Positions 25,209 to 32,847 are shown, counted from the stretch's first letter. The stretch: 64,000 nt of DNA from Fusobacterium necrophorum subsp. necrophorum (GCF_004006635.1 NZ_CP034842.1:62001-126000), one strand, 5' to 3'. The notes: a model not told the origin generated them from the sequence alone. Numbers and translations: made by a program.

Positions 25209-26202
25209 TTTTTTCCTCCATTTTTTTCCAATAAACTGTTGCTTTTGAAGTAGCTACCCTGCCTCGGGTCGTCCTTTTTAAAAATCCCTTTTGAATCAAA
25301 TATGGCTCATAAACTTCTTCTAAAGTTCTTCTGTCTTCTCCCAAAAGTAAGGATAAGGTTTCTATTCCGACAGGACCTCCTCCATAATTTTCAAAAATCG
25401 CATGTAAAATATTTCTGTCCAACTCATCCAAGCCTTCCACATCTACTCCTAAAAGATTTAAAGCCTGTATGGCAATCTTCTTGGTAATGATACCTTCTCC
25501 CCTAATTTCCGCATAATCTCGCACTCTTTTTAAAAGGCGATTTGCAATTCTAGGTGTTCCTCGACTACGTTTTGCAAGCTCTTCCGCTCCGGCCTGTTCT
25601 ACTTCCACCTCTAAAATTTTTCCTCCACGTAAAATAATTTCTTTTACTTCACGCTCCGTATAATATTCCATTTTATGACTGATTCCAAAACGATCTCGCA
25701 AAGGTGCACTGAGTAGCCCTGCCCGAGTCGTAGCTCCAATTAAAGTAAAATTAGGGAGTTCAATCCGAATAGAACGGGCAGCCGGTCCTTTCCCAATGAT
25801 AATATCCAATTCCCTATCTTCCATGGCAGGATATAAAATTTCTTCCACTGCGGTATTCAAACGATGAATTTCATCAATAAACAACACATCATTTTCCTCC
25901 AAAGAAGTTAAAATAGCCGCCAGATCCCCCGCCTTTTCTAAAATGGGTCCAGAAGTAATTTTTAAATTGGACCCCATTTCATTCGCAATCACTCCTGCCA
26001 AAGTAGTTTTCCCCAAACCCGGAGGTCCATACAGCAAGACATGATCAATCACGGTTCCTCTTCTTTTCGCTGCCTGAATAGAAATAAATATTTTTTCTTT
26101 CAAACTCTCTTGTCCTATATACTCCTGAAAAGTTCGCGGTCTTAAATTTCTTTGAACCTCTATTTCATTCGGTATTTCGAATTCACTCACAATTCTTTCC
26201 AT
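25198..26202 (-). CDS. ruvB: Holliday junction branch-migration helicase RuvB
   Basis: 334 aa AAA+ motor. [14 protein letters not shown] start, Walker [14 protein letters not shown], Walker [11 protein letters not shown], sensor 1 [10 protein letters not shown], arginine finger region APLRDRFGI and the C-terminal winged helix ([29 protein letters not shown]). It drives branch migration with RuvA. ruvA and ruvC are not adjacent here. Confidence 0.97.
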   Translation of the reverse strand: MERIVSEFEIPNEIEVQRNLRPRTFQEYIGQESLKEKIFISIQAAKRRGTVIDHVLLYGPPGLGKTTLAGVIANEMGSNLKITSGPILEKAGDLAAILTSLEENDVLFIDEIHRLNTAVEEILYPAMEDRELDIIIGKGPAARSIRIELPNFTLIGATTRAGLLSAPLRDRFGISHKMEYYTEREVKEIILRGGKILEVEVEQAGAEELAKRSRGTPRIANRLLKRVRDYAEIRGEGIITKKIAIQALNLLGVDVEGLDELDRNILHAIFENYGGGPVGIETLSLLLGEDRRTLEEVYEPYLIQKGFLKRTTRGRVATSKATVYWKKMEEKNED

Positions 26203-26226
26203 AACTCTATCCTTCTTACTCGTTTT

Positions 26227-26832
26227 TTATGAGAAATAGGAAAATAATAAGAACTGTAATCCTCCAATAACAGCTCCTAAAACAGCTCCTACCCACTCAA
26301 TATGTTTCAATTCTTTTTTCGCCAAAGAAAAAATAATCTCCTCTACTTTTTGAAAAGAAAAAGAAGCAATTTTATCGGAAATCATTTTTTGAATATCAAT
26401 ATTTTCTTCTAAGTGACTTGTAAATGCAGAACAAATTTCCTCTTTTCGAGATAAAACTCCCTGTTTCACTAAGGCTTTAATTTTTTCCAAACTATCTTTT
26501 CCCAAAAACATCGCAGCAAAAGGAAAAGCTTTTTGAATTTCCTTTTCCAAATTTTCTTCCAAATATTCATCCATCCTTTTCTCTATATTCCGAAAAATAA
26601 GCTCTGTATCCATTTGCTCCAATAACTCTCTCAAAGAAAGCAGTTCCTGCTCCACCACCCTGGCGATTCCACTCCCAATGTCTTTTTTTCTTTTAGGAAT
26701 GACCCCTTGGATTCTAAAACATAGAAAACGTTTTTCTTCATAGGGATGAAATAACATTTTGATTGCCAACCAATTGGTAATCCACCCAATCCATGCTCCT
26801 ATCAACACCATCATCAACCATCTCAACAACAT
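26227..26832 (-). CDS. DUF445-family membrane protein
   Basis: 201 aa. N-terminal membrane helix MMVLIGAWIGWITNWLAIKMLFHP (the GxxTNxxAIxMLFxP signature of DUF445/YheB), a long charged helical body, and a second hydrophobic helix at the C-terminus (VGAVLGAVIGGLQFLLF). Roughly half the length of B. subtilis YheB. Function unknown. First gene of the leftward operon: SD AAGGAG, with a near-consensus promoter 40 bp upstream. Confidence 0.82.
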   Translation of the reverse strand: MLLRWLMMVLIGAWIGWITNWLAIKMLFHPYEEKRFLCFRIQGVIPKRKKDIGSGIARVVEQELLSLRELLEQMDTELIFRNIEKRMDEYLEENLEKEIQKAFPFAAMFLGKDSLEKIKALVKQGVLSRKEEICSAFTSHLEENIDIQKMISDKIASFSFQKVEEIIFSLAKKELKHIEWVGAVLGAVIGGLQFLLFSYFS

Positions 26833-26871
26833 TGCCTAGCTCCTTCTGATTTTTTATTGATTTAGTAAATT

Positions 26872-26900
26872 ATTTTATCATAAAAATCATTTTTTTTCAA
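26872..26900 (-). promoter_or_regulatory. sigma-70-type promoter of the 17-gene leftward operon
   Basis: Minus strand TTGAAA (26895-26900), 17-bp spacer, TAAAAT (26872-26877), 40 bp upstream of the DUF445 gene. All genes from there to 9968 follow with gaps of 0-24 nt or overlaps, and I see no other promoter of comparable quality inside the run. Confidence 0.65.
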
Positions 26901-26913
26901 TGTCCTCTTCCCA

Positions 26914-26938
26914 TAAAAAAAGGCCAGAAAAACTGGCC
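26914..26938 (-). terminator. terminator of the DUF1858 gene
   Basis: GGCCAG / CTGGCC stem with a 5-nt loop followed on the minus strand by TTTTTTT, 10 bp after the DUF1858 stop. It insulates that gene from the operon promoter at 26872-26900. Confidence 0.85.
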
Positions 26939-26947
26939 CGCACTTAA

Positions 26948-27148
26948 CTATTTTCCTTGTTGGATCAATTCGTTAATTTCTGCTACAATTGCATCCGGAT
27001 TCAATCCGTGAGCTGCAATCCCTTCTCCCAAAGTTTCTCCTGAAGCAATCATACATCCTACACATCCAAGACCATGCTTTTGAAAAACTTCCACTGCGAT
27101 TGGATAGTTTTGAACTGCTTCCAATATATTCATATCTTTTGTTACCAT
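26948..27148 (-). CDS. DUF1858 redox-disulfide domain protein
   Basis: 66 aa, a complete single DUF1858 domain: VTKDMNILEAVQNYP, AVEVFQKHGLGCVGCMIASGE and TLGEGIAAHGL. The CVGC pair is the conserved redox disulfide of the family often linked to hybrid-cluster proteins and iron-sulfur enzymes. Exact partner unknown. SD GAGGAGG; own promoter and terminator make it monocistronic. Confidence 0.88.
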   Translation of the reverse strand: MVTKDMNILEAVQNYPIAVEVFQKHGLGCVGCMIASGETLGEGIAAHGLNPDAIVAEINELIQQGK

Positions 27149-27202
27149 GTCTACTTCCTCCTCTTAAAATGAAATACTCTTTTCATTCTTTTTATTTTCC
27201 CT

Positions 27203-27231
27203 ATTATATTAAAATTTATCAAAATTGTCAA
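27203..27231 (-). promoter_or_regulatory. consensus sigma-70 promoter of the DUF1858 gene
   Basis: TTGACA, 17-bp spacer, TATAAT on the minus strand, a perfect match to consensus, 54 bp upstream of the ATG. This predicts strong constitutive expression of the small redox protein. Confidence 0.85.
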
Positions 27232-27254
27232 TAATTTTTTCAAGAATGATTTGT

Positions 27255-27283
27255 TTGATTTTTTATGAAAAAAAAGGTAAAAT
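27255..27283 (+). promoter_or_regulatory. sigma-70-type promoter of the pyridoxal kinase-like gene
   Basis: TTGATT (27255-27260), 17-bp spacer, TAAAAT (27278-27283), 33 bp before the ATG at 27317. Divergent from the DUF1858 promoter. Confidence 0.6.
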
Positions 27284-27316
27284 ATATCGTAAAATGTAAA
27301 ATGAGGGGGAGAAACT

Positions 27317-28138
27317 ATGAATAAAAAAATTTTATTGATTAACGATATGCCCGGTTATGGAAAAGTCGCCCTAGCAGCGATGACTCCTATCTTATCCACA
27401 ATGGGACACAGTTTATATAACCTTCCCACCGCTCTTGTTTCAAACACCTTAGATTACGGAAAATTTGAAATTATGGATACCACAGACTACATGGAAAAAT
27501 CTTTAAAGATTTGGGAAGAACTGAACTTCTCCTTTGATTGTATTTCCACAGGATTCATCTTCACGAAAAGACAGGTGGAACTCATTCTACAATATATTGA
27601 CAAAAAGAAACAGCAAGGACTTTTTGTCATGGTCGATCCCATTATGGGAGATCAAGGAAAACTTTATAACGGAATAAAAGAAGAAACTGTAGATAATATG
27701 AGGAAATTAAGCAGCGTTGCAGATGTCATGGCCCCCAACTTTACAGAAGCCTGTTTCTTAGCGAAAAAATATATCGGACAAACTACCGTCAGTCTGGAAG
27801 AGGTAAAAGATCTAATCCAATCTCTCTTACAAAACGGAGCAAAATCCGTTGTTATTACCAGTGTAGAAACAAAAAATAAGGAACATTATGTCTGCGGTTT
27901 TGACGCTGTAAATGATAATTATTTCTTTTTACCATATTGTCATATTCCGATTCAATTTCCCGGAACCGGAGATATTTTTTCTTCCGTTCTTCTAGGCAAT
28001 CTCTTACACGGTCGTTCGTTGGAAGAAAGTGTTCAAAAAGCAATGGATATTGTCTATGCATTTATTTTGAAAAATAAAGACAATCAGGATAAATTTCGAG
28101 GAATTGCCATTGAAGAAAGTTTATCTTTTATAAAATAG
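27317..28138 (+). CDS. pdxK: pyridoxine/pyridoxamine kinase-like protein (PfkB/ribokinase fold)
   Basis: 273 aa. MNKKILLINDMPGYGKVALAAM matches the N-terminus of pyridoxamine kinases, followed by ALVSNTLDYG, VDPIMGDQGKLY, MAPNFTEACFL and the ATP/anion-hole segment FPGTGDIFSSVLLG with the catalytic aspartate. It phosphorylates B6 vitamers for PLP salvage. The window also holds pdxS and a MocR/PdxR-like regulator at 60-62.5 kb, so salvage and de novo enzymes are both represented. Monocistronic. SD GGGGGAG. The symbol reflects family rather than proven vitamer specificity (pdxY possible). Confidence 0.82.
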   Translation: MNKKILLINDMPGYGKVALAAMTPILSTMGHSLYNLPTALVSNTLDYGKFEIMDTTDYMEKSLKIWEELNFSFDCISTGFIFTKRQVELILQYIDKKKQQGLFVMVDPIMGDQGKLYNGIKEETVDNMRKLSSVADVMAPNFTEACFLAKKYIGQTTVSLEEVKDLIQSLLQNGAKSVVITSVETKNKEHYVCGFDAVNDNYFFLPYCHIPIQFPGTGDIFSSVLLGNLLHGRSLEESVQKAMDIVYAFILKNKDNQDKFRGIAIEESLSFIK

Positions 28139-28141
28139 AGA

Positions 28142-28170
28142 TTGATTTTCCCAGTAGGATATAGTATAAT
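28142..28170 (+). promoter_or_regulatory. promoter of tRNA-Ser
   Basis: TTGATT (28142-28147), 17-bp spacer, TATAAT (28165-28170), 17 bp upstream of the mature tRNA 5' end. Confidence 0.75.
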
Positions 28171-28187
28171 AAGGAGCAGATGAGTTC

Positions 28188-28272
28188 GGAAGTATCGCCT
28201 AATGGTAGGGCAGCAGCTTGGAAAGCTGTGGGCGGCAACGTCTTGTGGGTTCGATTCCCTCTACTTCCGCCA
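28188..28272 (+). tRNA. tRNA-Ser(GGA)
   Basis: 85 nt including encoded CCA. Acceptor GGAAGTA pairs with TACTTCC, discriminator G. D arm GCCT...GGGC. Anticodon stem GCAGC/GCTGT with loop TTGGAAA gives anticodon GGA. Long variable arm with stem GGGCG/CGTCT and GCAA loop marks a class II serine tRNA. T arm loop TTCGATT; its stem has one T-T mismatch. Reads UCC/UCU codons. The 3' end and trailer are strikingly like those of the tmRNA at 37920. Confidence 0.93.
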
Positions 28273-28440
28273 TATTTTTTTATATCTTTCTATATAGTGT
28301 GAAAGCTTGATTTTTCAAAACTTTATAGAAAGAGAAAAAGTATAGCTTACGATAACATTCTATAAATTACTATACCGTTACATACAAATTGCATACTGAA
28401 AATTTTACAAAGAGGCTTTGAAAATCCTCTTTTTTTTATT
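28270..28440 (+). repeat. tRNA/tmRNA trailer repeat, copy A
   Basis: From the tRNA CCA end to the terminator this segment is nearly the same as the minus-strand sequence 37922-37755 that follows the tmRNA CCA. The most conserved core is about 45 bp around GTATAGCTTACGATAACATT and CTATACCGTTACATAC. Copy A has an extra ~11 bp near 28386-28397. Inside, GTATAG and CTATAC can pair. The two copies are in inverted orientation about 9.5 kb apart. Confidence 0.8.
28409..28437 (+). terminator. terminator of the tRNA-Ser transcription unit
   Basis: AAAGAGG / CCTCTTT stem (28409-28415 with 28426-28432) running into a stretch of T. Identical stem and loop to the terminator after tmRNA at 37764-37794. Confidence 0.8.
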
Positions 28441-28442
28441 TT

Positions 28443-28799
28443 TTAAGAATCTTTTGAGTCTTCTTCATACCTTCCACTAATTTTTTCACTTTTCCACATT
28501 ATTTTCATGATTTTTTTGTAATTTTTATTTTTAATCCAAAGACCAAAAAGACCTAAAAAAGCTCCTAAAAATCCAGCTTTTAAAATATTTCTTAATGACA
28601 ACTTGCTGTCTTCTTTTATAAAGAGCAAATAAAAAATGTAAATCCAACTACTTGATAAAATGGAGTCATACACCGATCTAGAAATAACAAATTTTTCATT
28701 CAAATAATATGCCTCTATCAAATTAAACATGTTAATAAAAACAAAAATAGAAATAAAATAGGGAATATTTTTCTTTATTCTTAACACAAAATTTAACAT
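28443..28799 (-). CDS. small membrane protein of unknown function
   Basis: 118 aa from the ATG at 28799, which has AAAGGAG 8 nt upstream; a longer reading to 28874 lacks an SD. Three or so hydrophobic segments (about 13-32, 45-62, 73-92) and a charged C-terminal tail (KKIMKIMWKSEKISGRYEEDSKD). Not recognised. It ends 6 bp from the tRNA-Ser terminator, convergent with it, and lies downstream of the glycine-zipper gene pair. Could be an immunity-like or accessory membrane protein (speculation). Confidence 0.55.
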   Translation of the reverse strand: MLNFVLRIKKNIPYFISIFVFINMFNLIEAYYLNEKFVISRSVYDSILSSSWIYIFYLLFIKEDSKLSLRNILKAGFLGAFLGLFGLWIKNKNYKKIMKIMWKSEKISGRYEEDSKDS

Positions 28800-29173
28800 A
28801 ATTTCATCTCCTTTAACTTTAATATCCATTATAGGAAACACACATTTGATAAAAATACTGGCTAAATTCTCCAATTTTATAACATATGTTATTTTTTAAT
28901 TTATATTATCATACCTAAATATTTTTTGTCAATACAGTATAGAGACTCTTTTTTTCCTTCGCTTACAATTTTCAATATTATACTCTTTGAATCCTCTATA
29001 ATAGAATACTTTATTTCCTCATCCATGATTACTGTACCTCGAACATTCCTCCTCAAACATTTAAGGAATTTCTTTTTTCACTCAGAAACTCTATTACACG
29101 AAGCAAAATATAGTCAAAGCAACGAAAATGGTTTTCATTACATCTTCCACAGAGATAAAATTGATTCTCTAAT
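28800..29173. other. gene-poor stretch with a possible 41-codon ORF
   Basis: 374 bp between two small membrane-protein genes. The only plausible reading I see is a minus-strand ORF at 28901-29026 starting MDEEIKYSIIEDSKSII and ending YLGMII, with GGAGGA about 22 nt before the ATG, too far to be a convincing SD. The plus-strand open frame at 28926-29276 lacks ATG and SD and is mostly antisense to the 29174-29350 gene. AT-rich, possibly decayed coding sequence. Confidence 0.4.
28901..29026 (-). CDS. possible small protein, 41 aa
   Basis: Open frame from ATG to TAA in the same direction as its neighbours, between the 58-aa and 118-aa membrane-protein genes. The peptide is mixed hydrophilic/hydrophobic with one cysteine (ESLYCIDKKYLG) and no signal or membrane helix. 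A stop codon upstream at about 29080 shows it is not the end of a much longer gene. Only weak SD support; could be a fragment or chance ORF. Confidence 0.25.
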   Translation of the reverse strand: MDEEIKYSIIEDSKSIILKIVSEGKKESLYCIDKKYLGMII

Positions 29174-29350
29174 TTATCTTTTTCTTAAATTATGCAATAA
29201 AAAAACAAAAAAACCTGCTATTGTGTATCCTTTTATTCCTAAAAAAGGAAGGAATAAGTTTGGAAAAATCTTATAGAAAATGATTGCCACAATTGGAATA
29301 CCAAAAGTAAAAAGAAAGAATTCCAATAACAACTTTCGTTTATTTTTCAT
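29174..29350 (-). CDS. 58-aa membrane protein coupled to the glycine-zipper gene
   Basis: ATG at 29350 overlaps the stop of the upstream gene (ATGA), a translational-coupling arrangement. The product begins MKNKRKLLLEFFLFTFG, has two hydrophobic stretches (about 8-26 and 33-53, including GIPIVAIIFY and TIAGFFVFLL) and a basic tail HNLRKR. No known family. A tiny two-helix basic membrane protein encoded with a secreted glycine-zipper protein is reminiscent of immunity or export partners; this is inference from layout only. Confidence 0.6.
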   Translation of the reverse strand: MKNKRKLLLEFFLFTFGIPIVAIIFYKIFPNLFLPFLGIKGYTIAGFFVFLLHNLRKR

Positions 29351-29763
29351 CGTCGTCTAAACCTCCAACTAGTAGAATTTTCATTCTTATTATTCCATTT
29401 TTCCTCTGCATATTCATTACTTTTTCCTTCCATTGAGTCACCGATAGAGGATCCAATAGAGGAACCAACATACCCTCCTATAAAACTTCCAGAAGTTCCT
29501 CCTCCAACTCCTGATCCCAAGCCACCTCCTATAATGGCACCAACAATAGCTCCAAATCCACTGTTTTCTCCAGTATATTCAAAAGGTCCTAATATATATG
29601 AAAAATAATCTCGAGTGTTCATATGTAGACAAGCTCCAGAATCAAAATCATATATTCCCATTCCTTCTCCATCATAACATGTTTCAACTGACATTGCTTT
29701 TGAAGCTAACATAAGAAACATAAATGATAATAAAATTGTTCCTTTTCTAACTTTTTCTTTCAA
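29347..29763 (-). CDS. secreted glycine-zipper protein of unknown function
   Basis: 138 aa starting at TTG 29763 (AGGAGG 7 nt upstream). Signal peptide about 1-24 (ILLSFMFLMLASKA), then a mature region with two cysteines (VETCYDGEG, GACLHMN). A long glycine zipper at about 70-112 with repeated GxxxG spacing (GAIVGAIIGGGLGSG, GSFIGGYVGSSIGSSIG) follows, and a basic tail SWRFRRR. Glycine-zipper segments insert in membranes and occur in outer-membrane lipoproteins and in some contact-dependent toxins and bacteriocins. No lipobox. Own promoter upstream. Function unassigned. Confidence 0.7.
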   Translation of the reverse strand: MKEKVRKGTILLSFMFLMLASKAMSVETCYDGEGMGIYDFDSGACLHMNTRDYFSYILGPFEYTGENSGFGAIVGAIIGGGLGSGVGGGTSGSFIGGYVGSSIGSSIGDSMEGKSNEYAEEKWNNKNENSTSWRFRRR

Positions 29764-29796
29764 TATTATCCCTCCTAAATTTAATATATATTAAAT

Positions 29797-29826
29797 ATAA
29801 TAATATAGGATATACTAGCTTGTCAA
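29797..29826 (-). promoter_or_regulatory. promoter of the glycine-zipper gene cluster
   Basis: TTGACA (29821-29826) with TATTAT (29797-29802) at 18 bp on the minus strand, 33 bp before the TTG start. The flanking 29764-29983 region is otherwise very AT-rich and holds no gene. Confidence 0.5.
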
Positions 29827-29918
29827 TATATTTATAATATAAATGTTTGTTTATGAAAATTTTAATATCAAAAAATAAAAATATAGACTGTAATCATTAA
29901 AACATACCCTCAAATTTA

Positions 29919-29960
29919 TGAAAAAAAGAGAAGTTGAAAACTTTGTTCTCCCTTTCTCTT
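29919..29960 (-). terminator. possible terminator of the PAP2 gene
   Basis: AAGAGAA (minus, 29954-29960) can pair with TTCTCTT (29926-29932) over a 21-nt loop that includes extra complementarity, followed by TTTTT on the minus strand, 24 bp after the PAP2 stop. Long loop makes it moderate. Confidence 0.4.
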
Positions 29961-29983
29961 CAACACCATATATAATTCCAAAA

Positions 29984-30634
29984 CTATTCCTCCTTTTTCT
30001 TTCTTCTATCTTTTATCCATTTCGCAATGATATAAGATAAGCCTATACTCACAATCACATCACTAAACCAGTGATATCCCAAATACATTCTGCTCACTGC
30101 TACCAAAATTCCTAATAGAAATAAACAATACTTTCTTTTACTTCTAATAGAAAAAACGAAGAGCCAAATTGTTCCCCAAATGGTAATGGTATGCCCTGAT
30201 GGAAAAGAATAGTAATGAGAGTTGAACAATAAATCGTGTTTGAGTAAATAAAAAATCCCATAAAATCGCTCCGGATCTAAAAACACATAGGGTCGAGCTC
30301 TTCCAAATAATATTTTTAACAAACCGACTGCTATTTGTGTAGAAAAAAGTACCAAAATAAGATTCCAAGCATATTCTTTATATAACTGATATTTCTGTTT
30401 ATCATACCAGAAAAAAAGATAAAAAATCAGAATAAAAAATAATTCCAAATATCCTTCTCCAAACTTTGTTACAGTATGAAAAAAACTTTCTACCACTTCT
30501 TTCGGAAAGTACTGATAAAAAAAATTTATTTTTTCTGCCTGTAAACTTTCGTGGCATAAGCGTTCAAAAAAGAAATAGTCCACTCGATAAAGAGCTGATA
30601 AAAATGTTGCCCAAAATACAGTAAAATTTGTCAT
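29984..30634 (-). CDS. PAP2-family membrane phosphatase
   Basis: 216 aa with about five or six membrane helices. All three phosphatase motifs are present: KILFGRARP (KxxxxxxRP), SFPSGHT (PSGH) and SRMYLGYHWFSDV (SRxxxxxHxxxD). Such enzymes dephosphorylate undecaprenyl pyrophosphate or phosphatidic acid/PG-phosphate at the outer face of the inner membrane. Substrate cannot be decided here. Monocistronic; start ATG at 30634 has no strong SD (AAGGAAACG). Confidence 0.9.
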   Translation of the reverse strand: MTNFTVFWATFLSALYRVDYFFFERLCHESLQAEKINFFYQYFPKEVVESFFHTVTKFGEGYLELFFILIFYLFFWYDKQKYQLYKEYAWNLILVLFSTQIAVGLLKILFGRARPYVFLDPERFYGIFYLLKHDLLFNSHYYSFPSGHTITIWGTIWLFVFSIRSKRKYCLFLLGILVAVSRMYLGYHWFSDVIVSIGLSYIIAKWIKDRRKKKEE

Positions 30635-30723
30635 CGTTTCCTTACATCCTTTTTTTGTTATTTTATTCTTTCTTAGACCACCCTTTTCCTAAAAAAGTTT
30701 AGGCATCAATAAAAACAACAAAA

Positions 30724-30757
30724 ATATAAAAATGACACCTTTCCCCTCGGTGTCATT
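30724..30757 (-). terminator. terminator of htpX
   Basis: AATGACACC / GGTGTCATT, 9-bp stem with a 9-nt loop, followed on the minus strand by TTTATATTTT, 29 bp after the htpX stop. Confidence 0.75.
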
Positions 30758-30785
30758 CTCTTTTCCTAATTCTGATTCCCCAAGT

Positions 30786-31712
30786 TTACCAACCTTGTTG
30801 TTCCAATCTTTCAACTGCCTCAATTCGATTTTCTAAACTGGGATGACTTGCAAATAAACTAGCTAAACCTCCACTTGAAAAATTATTTGTAATTTTGAAA
30901 TTAGCAAATCTTCTATCTTCTGCTTGTAGAGAAATTCTTCCTTGACTAATATCTTGCAATTTTATCAAAGCACTTTTCATATAAACTGCTCCTGTTATTT
31001 GAGCGGCTAAACGATCTGCTCCGTATTCTCTCCTTCTGGAATAAGCACTGGATACTAACTTTCCAAAGAAATTTGCAATATTCCGTATCATATAATATGT
31101 CATGAAACTGGAACCCGCTCTTCCTCCTCGATTATTCTCGGAACGACCGAATAAGAAGGGAATGGTTGCAATTAAAGCAAACGCGGAAACAAATCCCTCC
31201 AATATAGAAGAAGTCAACATATCTCCATTCACTACATGTGACATTTCATGAGCTAATACACCAATAATTTCTGTCTCGTTCATAGTCTGCAACAAACCCT
31301 GAGAAACTGCTACTAAAGCAGAATTTTTACTGGCTCCTGTCGCAAAAGCATTGACATCATAAGAAGGGTAAACTCCTATTTCAGGAACTTTCTGTAATTC
31401 TAATTTTTCACTTAACAACTGTATCGTATTGACTACAAGCTGTTCTTTTTCATTCCTAGCTCCTCCTTCTCCTATCATTCGAATCTGATACGCTCTTTTA
31501 ACACTGCTTTTGGACATCCAAAGAGAAAACAAAGGTGTGGCAAAAGCAAATAACAACAAAAAAGGAAAATAATTTAAAATTTCTTGCCCTAAGAATAAAT
31601 AAATCATCAAATAACTGGCGAAAATTCCCATCATAACCCAAGTTCCTATTTTAAAAATATTGAAATGCGGTACTTTGATTTGTTTATTTCGAATTTGTGA
31701 TAATCCATACAT
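30786..31712 (-). CDS. htpX: HtpX-type M48 zinc metalloprotease
   Basis: 308 aa. Two N-terminal membrane helices (about 24-44, 49-67), the zinc site VLAHEMSHVVNGD (HEMSH) near residue 145 with the third ligand in SRRREYGADRLAA, an additional hydrophobic segment (FVSAFALIATIPFLF) and the GLASLFASHPSLENRIEAVERL tail typical of HtpX. It degrades misfolded inner-membrane proteins. SD GGGAGG. Monocistronic, between L27 and PAP2 genes. Confidence 0.95.
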   Translation of the reverse strand: MYGLSQIRNKQIKVPHFNIFKIGTWVMMGIFASYLMIYLFLGQEILNYFPFLLLFAFATPLFSLWMSKSSVKRAYQIRMIGEGGARNEKEQLVVNTIQLLSEKLELQKVPEIGVYPSYDVNAFATGASKNSALVAVSQGLLQTMNETEIIGVLAHEMSHVVNGDMLTSSILEGFVSAFALIATIPFLFGRSENNRGGRAGSSFMTYYMIRNIANFFGKLVSSAYSRRREYGADRLAAQITGAVYMKSALIKLQDISQGRISLQAEDRRFANFKITNNFSSGGLASLFASHPSLENRIEAVERLEQQGW

Positions 31713-31758
31713 TCTAAAACCTCCCTTCTATCTTGGCTGTATTATATCATAAGAATAC

Positions 31759-31790
31759 AAAAAAGACATCTACGATTTTTAGCAGATGTC
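31759..31790 (-). terminator. terminator of the L21-Prp-L27 operon
   Basis: GACATCT / AGATGTC stem (31784-31790 and 31765-31771) followed by TTTTTT on the minus strand, 15 bp after rpmA. Confidence 0.8.
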
Positions 31791-31805
31791 TCTCTTTCTT
31801 TATTC

Positions 31806-32090
31806 CTATTTAGAAGCGTAAATCGATACTTGCTTCTTATCTTTTCCCAATCTTTCAAATTTTACATAGCCATCAATAAGAGCAAAAAGAGTATGATCTT
31901 TTCCCATTCCCATATTATTTCCAGGGTGGAAAGCGGTTCCTCTTTGTCTTACAATGATATTTCCGGCTTTTACAACTTCACCGTCATATTTTTTTACTCC
32001 AAGATATTTAGGATTTGAATCTCTTCCATTCTTAACAGATCCTTGTCCTTTTTTATGTGCGAACAATTGTATATTTAAAATAAATTTCAT
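31806..32090 (-). CDS. rpmA: 50S ribosomal protein L27 with cleavable N-terminus
   Basis: 94 aa. [18 protein letters not shown]: a 10-residue extension precedes the normal mature start AHKKG. In Firmicutes and Fusobacteria this extension is removed by the protease Prp, which cuts after the F of a xNxQxF motif; mature L27 then reaches the peptidyl-transferase centre. The rest ([32 protein letters not shown]) is canonical. The Prp gene ends at 32091, directly upstream. Confidence 0.97.
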   Translation of the reverse strand: MKFILNIQLFAHKKGQGSVKNGRDSNPKYLGVKKYDGEVVKAGNIIVRQRGTAFHPGNNMGMGKDHTLFALIDGYVKFERLGKDKKQVSIYASK

Positions 32091-32426
32091 CTACTTTTCC
32101 TCCTTTTCTACAAGCTTAATATTTTTCGGATAATTCCGTTCCAATTCTCTGATCATAACGACCATTGTTTCTAATAAGGAAGACACCTCTTTCTCTTTTT
32201 TTTGAAAATCCATTCCCTCCAAATTGACAGTAATATACCCGTCATCATCAAATCCATATTGTGGACTTAAATGTAAGACTTCCTGCATTCCGGCTAAAGG
32301 ATTTTGCATGACTGTGGAAGCAGCCGCACATACAATGTCACTCCCTAACTCCGCATATTCTGCATGTCCTTTTGCAAAATATCCGATGATATTTCCATTT
32401 TTTCTTACTACAGTAACTCGAATCAT
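32091..32426 (-). CDS. prp: ribosomal-processing cysteine protease Prp
   Basis: 111 aa. Catalytic pair visible in AKGHAEYAELGSDIVCAAAST: His21 or thereabouts and the Cys about 12 residues later. C-terminal helix carries the ETMVVMIRELERNYP segment. It cleaves the N-terminal extension of L27 and is essential in S. aureus. Encoded between rplU (11-nt gap) and rpmA (stop directly followed by the rpmA start), the standard order. Confidence 0.95.
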   Translation of the reverse strand: MIRVTVVRKNGNIIGYFAKGHAEYAELGSDIVCAAASTVMQNPLAGMQEVLHLSPQYGFDDDGYITVNLEGMDFQKKEKEVSSLLETMVVMIRELERNYPKNIKLVEKEEK

Positions 32427-32437
32427 AATGTTTATAA

Positions 32438-32749
32438 CTATGCTTGAATAGAAGTTACTTTAATTTCAGTAAACAATTGTCTATGACCTTTTTTTCTATG
32501 AGAAGCTTTCTTAGGCTTGTATTTGAAGTTAATCACTTTCGCTCCTTTTCCTTGAGCTAAAATTTCTGCTACTACTTTCGCTCCTTCTACTACAGGAGTT
32601 CCAACTTTAACGTTTTCCCCATCTGCTACTAAAAGAACTTCTTGTAATTCAACAGTTTCATTAACTTCAGCATTTAGTTTTTCGACTCTTAATACTTGAC
32701 CTTCTGCAACTTTGTATTGTTTACCTCCAGTTTTAATCACTGCGTACAT
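32438..32749 (-). CDS. rplU: 50S ribosomal protein L21
   Basis: 103 aa. [18 protein letters not shown] is the L21 N-terminus, and [21 protein letters not shown] the RNA-binding C-terminal signature. SD GGAGGTG. First gene of the L21-Prp-L27 operon, preceded by a strong promoter and an ~85-nt leader. Confidence 0.98.
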   Translation of the reverse strand: MYAVIKTGGKQYKVAEGQVLRVEKLNAEVNETVELQEVLLVADGENVKVGTPVVEGAKVVAEILAQGKGAKVINFKYKPKKASHRKKGHRQLFTEIKVTSIQA

Positions 32750-32811
32750 TCTAACACCTCCAAAAGTATTTGTCGCTGGTAAGGTTGCTGATGACCTCTC
32801 CCAAGCGTAAT
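32750..32811 (-). promoter_or_regulatory. rplU leader, possible ribosomal-protein autoregulatory element
   Basis: The 5' UTR between the promoter and rplU is noticeably less AT-rich than other intergenic DNA and contains short complementary segments (AGGT and ACCT around ATCAGCA, GGT/ACC pairs). L21 leaders are known in Firmicutes; I cannot match this one to a covariance model by eye, so the call is tentative. Confidence 0.35.
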
Positions 32812-32818
32812 CTATAGT

Positions 32819-32847
32819 ATGATATCATATTTTGTAAACTAAGTCAA
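32819..32847 (-). promoter_or_regulatory. promoter of the L21-Prp-L27 operon
   Basis: TTGACT (32842-32847), 17-bp spacer, TATCAT (32819-32824) on the minus strand. Confidence 0.7.

Noticed and set aside
28926..29276. Plus-strand open frame of 116 codons
   Set aside because: Begins with TTG, lacks an SD, and most of it is antisense to the better-supported 58-aa membrane protein gene at 29174-29350.
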